Shown piece by piece: positions 56,430 to 64,000 of a DNA stretch of 64,000 nt. Every line of letters starts with the position of its first letter. The stretch's first letter is position 1. The notes under the pieces were generated by a model that was not told where the DNA came from, did no database searches, and saw only the letters and a list, made by a program, of their open reading frames with translations. A program made the translations under genes and the position numbers. This stretch comes from Labia minor (lineage: Eukaryota; Arthropoda; Insecta; Dermaptera; Spongiphoridae): assembly GCA_963082975.1 (NCBI GenBank), contig OY720344.1, positions 81,084,053-81,148,052 on the forward strand. The letters run 5' to 3'.

Positions 56430-56885
56430 GTCAATGGTCTCTTCAGTTTTGAAAATAGGAAAAAGTCGCAGGGAGCCAAATCTGGTGAATATCGGTGGTT
56501 GAGGCATGATTATGGTGTTGTTTTTGGTTCAAAAAATCACGAACAAGTAATGATTCAGAATTCATGATTTGTTTTTCCACAATTCCGTATTACTTCACGC
56601 AAACGTTGCATAACTTCCTTGTAGAATTTCTTATTCACAGTACGACCTTTTGGCAAGAACTCATGATGCACCACGTCATTGTAATCGAAGAAAACAGTGA
56701 GCAAAATCTTAACATTTGATCGAACTTGGCATGTTTTTCTCGGCCTTCTGTAAAGCGCTTGTACCACTTATAAACATTTTGTTGAGACAAAGAAGACTTT
56801 CTGAATGCCACTTTCAAAATTTAAGTGCATTGGAGCACTTTATTCCATTCTTCACGCAAAATTTAATACAAGTCTTTGATCCATT
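56430..56885 (-). pseudogene. Mariner transposase relic, centre deleted
   Basis: Minus strand. The N-terminus starts near 56884 (MDQRL, decayed). KSSLSQQNVYKWYKRFTEGR (about 56752-56808) is the second helix-turn-helix. The text then jumps to QVRSNVKILLTVFFDYNDVV with HHEFLPKGRTVNKKFYKEVM and QRLREVIR (56580-56730), the region between the first and second catalytic aspartates. Decayed text toward the third catalytic motif continues to 56430 (AGGGAGCCAAATCTGGTGAA on the plus strand is its complement). The first catalytic block is deleted; frameshifts and stops are present. This is a different mariner lineage from the 26-kb copy. Confidence 0.88.
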
Positions 56886-56959
56886 TTTTTTTAAATAAAA
56901 AATCGAAGAACACACAAAAACGTGACTATCTTATTCAGGTGTCAAAAACAAATTACTAA

Positions 56960-57582
56960 TCCAAAATGGCTGATAATTTCAACATATGAGAAACATATGT
57001 GTACTAACAAAAAAAATTCGATAATCAAGTGTACACAGCCCGCGAAAATTCAAAATTCATCTTTTCTTTTAAACAGACCTCGTAAGTAAAACATATTACC
57101 ATTATACATGTATATATTATTTAATATAGTGAAATAAAAAATAATATATTTTTTATGAAGTAAATATGAAAAAAAGACCCTAGCATTTGCAATTAAATTG
57201 CTCTTGAATTTATATATTTTAATTAATACAATTATGTGAATTTAATATATATCTTATATATTTATATATATACAATAAATTAAACCTACCTCTGGATATA
57301 TCTAAATATATATAATCTAGCAAATAAACTTCGAAAATGAAATGAAATTAAATATTATTCAAATTAATTTGATTTCATTATTTATAATTAAAAGCAAATC
57401 ATTTCATTAATTTGTTTTTTTTTTCATGTGCATTTTATCGATGTAAAGATAAAATTGATTTTCCTTGTCAATTTATCATTTAATTGAAATTTCAATTATG
57501 TACTCTATATTATTATTACCTATATAATCTATAATTTAAAATAAATTAATTAAAATTATCGAGATATTAAATATACCATATA
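56960..57582. other. AT-rich stretch, no feature seen
   Basis: No gene or recognisable repeat. Confidence 0.5.
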
Positions 57583-58650
57583 TATATATTCAGTGGCGTA
57601 GAGTGATCTATTATGTTGGCGGGGGTCCGGGGGTCTCCCCCGGAAAAAATTTTGACAAAATAAATTATTTATTTATTCATAACGTTTAGTCTATATTTAG
57701 GGTTGCCAACTCTATAAAGTTCCAAAAAAGAACCCTTAAAAAAAGCAACCATTTTCAATAGTCGGGCACATTTCTGAAATAATATAACAGGGGTGGGCAC
57801 ACTTGGCCATATTGAAAAATCGAAAACGTTTCAGAACAATCATCATTTTTTTTAGAACCATTTTGAAAAAAAATTGAAAAATAATCGAAAATTATCAAAA
57901 GTTTGACCGCAAAATCATCTTAACTTTTTATTCTATACTTATACGTAAATTAAAGATGTTTTTTACTATCTCGCCAGAGATAGTATTGCGATCACGAAAA
58001 TTTTTGATGTTGAGATTTTGATGTTTTTATACGTTTTGAAGGTTCCTGAATCATTTCCACTAAGGTTGAGAAAAATGTCTGTGTGTGTGTGTGTGTATGT
58101 ATGTAGGCAAGATTACGCAAAAACGGTTTGAGCTAGAATGATGCAATTTGGTACATGAGCATTATTCAAAATTCATAGTTTTCTATCAACTTTTGAGAAA
58201 TGTAGCTCAACCGGAAGAGGGTCATTACCTACAACGTTTTGATTTTTTTTCCTCTAAAGTGACCGTAAAAATGAAGATATATGTTTGATAATTTTTCACA
58301 TGATTAAAAATTGTATAAAACTGGTATATATAGAATTTCAGCTTGATTGAATCGCTGAAAGTATCAGAATTAATTTTTTAACTCTGCAAATTTCACGCGC
58401 CAACACGTGCCATGGTGCCATCAATAAAAAACCAAACATGCGCTGGTTTAATATTTATTATTTATAATTTATAATTAATTAAATTTAATTTAAATATAAT
58501 ATATTATGTTATTTAATCCAATTCAAATTGCGAGATAGTCGAGTGGAGACACTCCAGCTTATTACTTTTGGGTTCTCAGTTACAAAACTAATCACTTTTA
58601 AATTTATTTTTTGCACAATGTTTGGGGGGCCAGACACCACTGTATATATT
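57583..58650. mobile_element. hAT-type element interrupted by family B
   Basis: Element 57591-58642 starts CAGTGGCGTAG and ends GGGGCCAGACACCACTG. It is flanked by identical TATATATT at 57583-57590 and 58643-58650. Without the family B insert (57963-58562) it is about 450 bp, a non-autonomous hAT. Interior pieces GGGGTCCGGGGGTCTCCCCC (57620) and CAGGGGTGGGCACACTTGG (57790) suggest hairpins or a second old hAT end. Confidence 0.85.
57963..58562 (+). mobile_element. Repeat family B, complete, nested in hAT
   Basis: ACTATCTCGC at 57965-57974 and GCGAGATAGT at 58530-58539 are perfect 10-bp inverted repeats, followed by the hairpin GAGTGG-AGAC-ACTC and the tip CAGCTT. A (TG)n/TATG tract at 58078-58106 precedes the core GAATGATGCAATTTGGTACA and CTCAACCGGAAGAGGGTCAT. 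About 600 bp, non-coding. This plus-strand copy is the clearest example of the family. Confidence 0.87.
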
Positions 58651-59209
58651 TGGTAAAACATTACATATAAGATTTTTAAAATCAAACTTTGCTAAAGAAT
58701 AAGTATTTATTTGATAGCATACATAAATTTGTCGTCTAAAGGATTATTTAATATATATTTTATTAATATATTTTTTCCTTCACACATCTCTATATTCGTT
58801 TAATATTTAATATATTCTCTCTTTTTAATATTAAACTTATCATAAATGTCAAATAATGATAAATATTAAATAGCTTTATTTTTAAATTTCATTTGATTAG
58901 ACTAATTTATTATTAGAAAAATTTAAAAAGACGATTAAACTCTTTTAGTTTTAGTGAATTTCCGGTGCACTTATTCTAACGTGACCTAAAGGCTAAAGGA
59001 ATTTTTTCAATCGATATGCAAAAAAAACTTTTTCTCTCCCGTTATCTAACCTACTTTACACTTTACAAATTAAATTTAAGAAAAATCAATATAATATATA
59101 TACTTATATATTTAAATATAGAAAAATATTACTGTTTATATCTTTAAATAAATCGATTAGTACAACTATAAATTTTAATATTTTATGCTAAACACTTATA
59201 TATCTATAA
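58651..59209. other. AT-rich spacer
   Basis: No feature seen. Confidence 0.5.
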
Positions 59210-59525
59210 GTACTTATGCTAGTAAAAATTGTTTGTATGTTTGTATGGCCATGGGTTCTCAAAAACCACTCTAACGATATTTTTGAAATTCACACCAGAT
59301 AGTATTTATAAAGAAAAATTAAGTTTTATTGATCACATCTCTGGGAAAATACATCTTCATTAGTTTTTTCTTAATTTAAATTTATATATGGATGACGTCA
59401 CAAATGACATCCATTTTTTTATAACTGAAATTGTATTAATATTTTTTTTTATTTAAAATATTTTAAAATTTATTATTTAATTTCGAAATAAAATTAAAAA
59501 TATTTATTTTTAATAAAATATATAT
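59210..59525 (+). mobile_element. Family A-related element (subtype A3)
   Basis: Carries TTTGTATGTTTGTATGG, then TTCTCAAAAACCACTCTAAC-GATATTTTTGAAATTCACAC (the core position), then TTGATCACATCTCTGGGAAA, ATACATCTTCATTAG, one TGACGTCA (about 59394) and AAATAAAATTAAAAATATTT. The 3' half follows the long family A, while the 5' half differs, suggesting recombination between families or a separate lineage. Ends are not defined. Confidence 0.55.
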
Positions 59526-59619
59526 ATATTTATTAATCTCTCTCAAAAAAAAACAACAAAACAAATACGGCTTGGTAATTGGCTTGGAAAAAAAAATGCT
59601 ATTTTTATTATCTAAATAT

Positions 59620-59948
59620 ATTAGTCTCGTGATTAGAACGGTTGTTTTGACGACACGAGTTCGAAGGATCGAAGCATTATGCAGTCTGCGCCATTCCCCG
59701 GTGACTTCATCTTTCTTTGGTCAATAAATGCTGGGAAGAATCCTATTCTCAAATACTCTGAATCTACTCTCATCTCCCAGGGTCATAGACCATTCCTCCC
59801 ACCCATATAATACAACAGGCAAAATAATTGTTTTAAAATATTTTAATTTTGATTCCCTTTGATAATAATTTTGATGAGATAAGCCTCTTTACTACATTCC
59901 CGAGTGCAACCTTGGTTTAAATTCTTCTCATATATTATTACTCTTCGC
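59620..59948 (-). pseudogene. LINE 3' coding remnant, minus strand
   Basis: The reverse complement matches about 860-1110 of the first LINE remnant (GCACTCGGGAATGTAGTAAA, CTTATCTCATCAAAATTATT, CAATTATTTTGCCTGTTG, CAGAGTATTTGAGAATAGGA). It is interrupted at the CTTCG of the matching LINE segment by a hAT-like end at 59949. Stops and frame changes throughout. Confidence 0.82.
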
Positions 59949-60010
59949 AGTGGTGCAACCAGGCGGGGGTTTTGTGGGTTTTAACCCCCCCCCCCCCCCC
60001 CAGGAGAGAA
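59949..60010 (+). mobile_element. hAT-like 5' end with a C17 homopolymer
   Basis: CAGTGGTGCAACCAGGCGGG begins exactly where the LINE sequence breaks, a typical hAT tip. It is followed by GGGTTTTAA and 17 consecutive C (59985-60001). No right end with a matching 8-bp duplication was found, so the element is truncated or its end has decayed. Confidence 0.5.
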
Positions 60011-60414
60011 AAAAAATTAAAATCGCTGTATATTATGTACTATATTACAAATAGAAAAGAAAAAATATAATCCTTCTTTTTATTTGAAAAAAAAATTCTT
60101 AAAGTATAACTTAGTGTATAATAAGTTTATTTTATTTTGAAAAAATTTTAACAAAAATAAAAATTGCTTATTTTTTCATACATAATTTAATATAAGAAAT
60201 AAAAAAAATATTTTATTATTTCTCCTAAATAATAAAAAACAAATGACTTAATATAAGATTACTAGATGATTGTGAAATTTTCCAATTTGACTATTATTTA
60301 AATATAAAATAAATAAAAATATTACTCAAATTCTAAATATTTTTTATTATTAATACATTAATTTCTAATTTCATAAAAATTATGAAGCGAAGACTAATTT
60401 TTTCAAAATGGAAA
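60011..60414. other. AT-rich spacer
   Basis: No feature seen. Confidence 0.5.
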
Positions 60415-60538
60415 CGGGTAAAAATCCCTAAAGAAAAAAAATCCATAAAAGTCAAAAATTCCTAAAACCAAATATCCCTAAAAAGAAAAATCCCTAAAAC
60501 CGAAAATCCCTAAAAGAAAAAATCACTAAAAACAAAAT
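60415..60538. repeat. Minisatellite, about seven 15-17-bp units
   Basis: Units of the type AAAATCCCTAAAACCG in tandem with variation (AAAATCCATAAAAGTC, AAAATTCCTAAAACC, AAATATCCCTAAAAAGA and so on). Confidence 0.85.
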
Positions 60539-60800
60539 TTTTCATTTTTGTATTAATTTTAATTGTGATTAAGAAAATTAAATCACAAGGTGAGAATGAC
60601 ACCCAGTTGCCTGAGACACGACCTCCCAAGGAGGTAATCGGGCCTGGACCGAAAGTAGGGAAAAATAGGTTAAAAAATACATACATAGGGCCCACACACG
60701 TGATTTTTCCAAAAAAATAGGAGTGTCAAATTTGTATGTAAAATAAAGGGAATTTACTCAAATTTCGTTTATTAGCATACGTTTTAATAGCTTAATGATT
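60539..60800. other. GC-richer segment of unknown origin
   Basis: 60590-60710 contains GACACCCAGTTGCCTGAGAC, GACCTCCCAAGGAGGTAATC and GGGCCTGGACCG. A 61-codon minus frame (GPGPITSLGGRVSGNW) spans it with no known domain. Probably a dispersed-repeat piece. Confidence 0.35.
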
Positions 60801-60814
60801 CCAAATACAAAATA

Positions 60815-61328
60815 CACCATTTGCACCGTATATTTCACCAGGGAATATACAACGCAATTTATGAAATTTACTATCATCAGAGGTTGTCTTTTTCATTTTG
60901 TCAATGCATTTATAGAAACATCAAGTCAATGCCAGAAGTTTTGAAGCTCTATAATGATATAGATAATCCTGACAACTCCGCTCATTTACGAACTCTTGCA
61001 GCTTTGGCTTTGGTATCACCATCAAAAGTCATTGTAGCCTACTAAGCATTAGCTGGACGACCAACAGGGCAAAACTTCGTGATCTTTTTTCATACTTCGA
61101 GCGCACTTGGCTAGGTGAACAATATTTGGCTGGCTTTTATGACCCCGAATTTGATATTGGAACATTGGAACATCTACGATGCCACTTTGATGGGTTTGCA
61201 TTGGAAGGTTACAACAATGCTCTTCGTTCACGCTTAGGAGGTTATAATACATCAGTATGGGTCCTGATTAAGCAAATTCATATTGAGCATAACCTTATCT
61301 CTTTGGAAATCTGTCGTGATGTTTAAAC
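60815..61328 (+). pseudogene. MULE (Mutator-like) transposase relic
   Basis: In broken frames: QCIYRNIKSMPEVL, LRTLAALALVSPSKVIVAY (about 60985-61043), ALAGRPTG, then YFERTWLGEQYL (61092-61128). Then comes AGFYDPEFDIGTLEHLRCHF, GFALEGYNNALRSRLGGYN and TSVWVLIKQIHIEHNLISLE (61129-61310). The order F-x-x-TW-G, a W/F-N-like segment, E-G-x-N-x-x-L, and S-x-W-x-L-I-x-x-x-x-x-E is that of the C-terminal half of MULE transposases of the FLYWCH-associated type. It is interrupted by a stop at 61042-61044 and a frameshift near 61090. The DDE core upstream is not recognisable. Confidence 0.6.
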
Positions 61329-62879
61329 TTTACGATGAGAACAACCGACGTTGATGAAGAAAGTGAATAGTTAATATATTCATGAGTGTGGATATGATTC
61401 GATCAAATTCAATAACTCACATATCTGAATGTAGGATAAAGATTGATTAATTTTACAATCACAGGAAAATTAAAACTTGAAACTACAAGCTTATATATAT
61501 TTTTGGGGAGGAGTTGATTCAGTAATAACATATTTAAATTATCTAATTTAATCTAAAAATTAACATTTTAAATGGATACCAACCATTTTCCAAATTCTGC
61601 GCCAATAACGCCATCAATGTACTAAATAAATAACTATTAACTAATTGGTAGATCACATGGTTGGTTTAAATACTTAAATTCTTAAAAAAATAATAAAATT
61701 GGGTTTTTAATTTAATTTATTTTTTTAATTTAATTTTAATTTAATCTATTGAATAATAGATATATTATTTGTTATTTGTTTAAATATTTTAATTAATGGT
61801 TTGTTTACATTATAATGCAAATAAATGAGAAGTATATATTATAATAACTAGAATATATTTAAAAGTAATTTTATACAAATAAACAAAAATTGGTAAATTT
61901 GTTTGATAATTTTATTTATGTTGAATATGAAATATCATGATCATTTCCCAAATGATTATTTATTCTAATTTTTATTAGTGAATGGAATTGAATGAATGGT
62001 AGTGGTTATACCATTTGCATGATGTTTATCCCTTTAATTGATCCAATAACTAGATTAAAATGCAATAAAAAGATTGGAAAATTGACAAAATGGCGACGGT
62101 AGATGAACGGTGGGGGTAACTGTTGAAGGTAAATGGGACGAAAGGGGGAAAGGACTGTAATGAAGCCGAACAAATTAAGTTAAATAATGCAAAGCGCGCG
62201 GCTGGACAATGTTAGCTTGGTTTTACTTTGCACGAGGAATATTATTAGATTAGCGGCTGTCACTACTCGCCAAAAACATTTTTATATATTCATGAAAGGA
62301 CAGGAGCAGGGACAATGTGTAGAGAGGTTGGGCGAATGACTCCTATTATCCATTCTTTTACTCTACTTAATTAAAAAAAAGGTTAAAATTTCAAGATCTT
62401 TTTTCTTCCAAGCAACAAAAAATTTCAGATAATTGATCCTCAAATAAAAATCAAAAATAAAATTTAAAAAAAAAAATAATAATCTTACTAACAACCATTA
62501 TGTATTATTGAAAAAAATACAAGTTTGTCTGTCAGTCTCTTTAAGCTTGCCTGGTGATTTTTTTAATATTTAATTAAAATGATTTTTTATGTTCTCTGAA
62601 TGAATAAACGATTTGACTAGAGGGTCTACCCCCACACCTCTTTTTACTTCTTGTCCGTCGTCGGTTTATCCTTCTTTCCTTTCACACTTTCCAAGCTTCC
62701 TCCTCTCACAAAAAAAAACTTGGCGAAAAGATCCCAGGAATATTTGATGAATTATGAATTTTTCATATTAAAGCTTGTCGTTCTATTTTTTTTTTATTGT
62801 CTTATCGCTCCTGCTTTTCACCTCCTATTCGGCATCCTCTTCTCGCTTATTCTGATCTAAAAACCTCAACTTGTCTTTA
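61329..62879. other. AT-rich stretch with one GC-richer island
   Basis: 62090-62345 is less AT-rich and looks single-copy, with AATGCAAAGCGCGCGGCTGG, TTTGCACGAGG and TTAGCGGCTGTCACTACTCG. 62590-62720 is pyrimidine-rich. No domain-bearing frame; the 69- and 61-codon frames at 62651-62982 have no recognisable family. Confidence 0.4.
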
Positions 62880-63039
62880 TTGGAAGTTCTCACTTAAGCA
62901 CATATTTTCACACTCGTTAAGAAGTTTTTGCAGTATTCTTTGTGACTCCATTGAAAGAATATTGTTCATGGTCGATTGTTAGTCAAAAAATTTAGAATTA
63001 GAGCATTTGTTTAATTGCTTTTTTTATCCAACCTTTTTT

Positions 63040-63204
63040 CTATAATTTCGGAAATTTTTGTCGAAAATGCACCACGTAATGGAAGATCAGTTGAAGCTGA
63101 GAAAGATACGATAAAGGCATTAGTTGATTTTTTGGACGATAAAACATTTACTTCAAATGATGAGGTCAAAAAGTTTTTGCCAGCAAATATTTATTCATTA
63201 TAAG
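63040..63204 (+). pseudogene. Mariner transposase relic, N-terminus joined to C-terminus
   Basis: The frame reads VENAPRNGRSVEAEKDTIKA then LVDFLDDKTFTSNDEVKKFL. The first part matches the linker after the first helix-turn-helix (PRxGRPVE...DTIKALVD). The second resembles the C-terminal segment (FxSxEDVKKFL) of mariner transposases. About 200 residues including the catalytic core are missing at the junction. Terminal repeats were not identified, so the assignment is tentative. Confidence 0.45.
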
Positions 63205-64000
63205 AAAATTGTCATTCATTTTCACAAAAGAAAAAACGTAATTACTTTACAAACAACCTAATATAATAAGATTAGATATAATAATTATAATTAAATAATA
63301 ATAATAATTTATTATTATTACTTAAAAAGCAATTAATATCAATATTTTTATTTATTTTTAATTGTTTGCAAAAAGTATTGATTTTTCTGTGTCACCCATT
63401 ATAAACCGTAAATACTGCAAAATTTTAAACAATATGTTCACCCTTCAGCTTTTATAGGACATAAAACACAATGGAAATTTCACTATCGAGATAAATTAAA
63501 GACTAGTCAGATATTCAGTAAAGTATTATTAATTTTATGAGTATGCATGAATATAGATATCGCTAAATTGAAAGATAATTATATAACTTTTCTTTTTGTT
63601 TCAGGTAAGAACAAAGGGATAACTCCTTGTATGTAAGTTTAAAGATTATTATTAAGATTTTGATATTAACCAAGCATCATTAAATTCAATAACAAAAAAA
63701 AAATTAAAATAAATTAAATTAAAAAATTTTAGTAATTTTAAAAGATTAAATAATTATTTACCTATTAAATAAATTAATATATTTTTTAATATATAAAATA
63801 AATATTTTATTATTCTACTTCTTAAATATAAAAATAAATGAAAATAAATACATATTTAAACTCGAAATTAGGATAAAGGGAAATAATACAAATAATGTAA
63901 TTTAAATTATATCAATTATATGAACTTTATTATGAAATATAGGTATAACAATAAATAATATTGTACTGATTGTTTGCAATGATATTAAAGGTTAATTAGA
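63205..64000. other. AT-rich stretch, no feature seen
   Basis: Stop-rich AT-rich DNA to the end of the window. Confidence 0.5.

Noticed and set aside
57620-57645. Independent GC-rich hairpin (GGGGTCC...CTCCCCC) as an RNA gene
   Set aside because: It sits just inside a hAT terminus, where such palindromes are common; no evidence for a transcript.

Overview
This is a eukaryotic, almost certainly animal and probably arthropod, nuclear window. By eye it is roughly three-quarters A+T, packed with (TA)n microsatellites, and has no operons, ribosome-binding sites or long single-copy reading frames. The transposable elements (mariner, hAT, a PHD-bearing pogo-like element, a Gypsy-type LTR element with a SCAN-like Gag, Helitron and Helentron-like non-autonomous elements, Penelope-like ends) fit an AT-rich arthropod. 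A copepod such as a sea louse is my best guess, but it rests on general familiarity with such repeats, not on a diagnostic gene. I found no host protein-coding gene, tRNA or rRNA that I can support. The only long open frame (631 codons, minus strand, 12810-14705) belongs to a retrotransposon.

Layout. 0.6-1.5 kb: remnant of a LINE 3' coding end between an inverted-repeat pair; other pieces of the same LINE lie at 42.6, 46.9 and 59.6-59.9 kb. 3-8 kb: several copies of repeat family A. 9.6 kb: a small hAT element with perfect 8-bp target duplications. 10.5-11.1 kb: family B. 11.86-16.23 kb: a complete but internally deleted Gypsy-type element on the minus strand, with two apparently identical 903-bp LTRs, a tRNA-Lys-type primer-binding site, a polypurine tract, and a Gag-protease frame fused to the Pol end. 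16.4-18.7 kb: two more hAT elements and a mariner scrap. 23.6-27.1 kb: family A, a hAT element and a deleted mariner. 30-33.4 kb: two Penelope-like terminal pieces flanking a GC-richer, 5'-portion LINE fragment. 35.4 kb: a mariner deletion derivative. 37.8-38.9 kb: family A and a mariner relic. 41.1 kb: a 576-bp terminal-inverted-repeat element. 48-50 kb: family C with a family A copy nested in it, then family B. 50.9-51.9 kb: a pogo-like element reduced to a PHD finger. 53-57 kb: two mariner relics and tandem Helitron ends. 57.6-58.6 kb: a hAT element with family B nested inside. 60.4-63.2 kb: a minisatellite, a MULE transposase relic and a mariner relic.

Main result. Three apparently different repeat families (A, B, C) share one architecture: a short inverted repeat near the 5' tip, its inverted copy near the 3' end, then a small hairpin and a 3' tip ending in CTT. 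This is what is described for non-autonomous Helentrons (DINE-1/HINE elements). They, classical Helitron ends at 54-56 kb, and further repeats also carry a common internal module: a TGTC/TGTG-type microsatellite followed by a block resembling GATTTTGATGAAATTTGGTA, in A to C often followed by a CCGGAAGTG-like block. This shared module across unrelated-looking elements is the observation most worth following.

Between the elements lie long AT-rich stretches with no recognisable gene, and about seven GC-richer, apparently single-copy islands that could be regulatory DNA or exons of a gene I cannot recognise.
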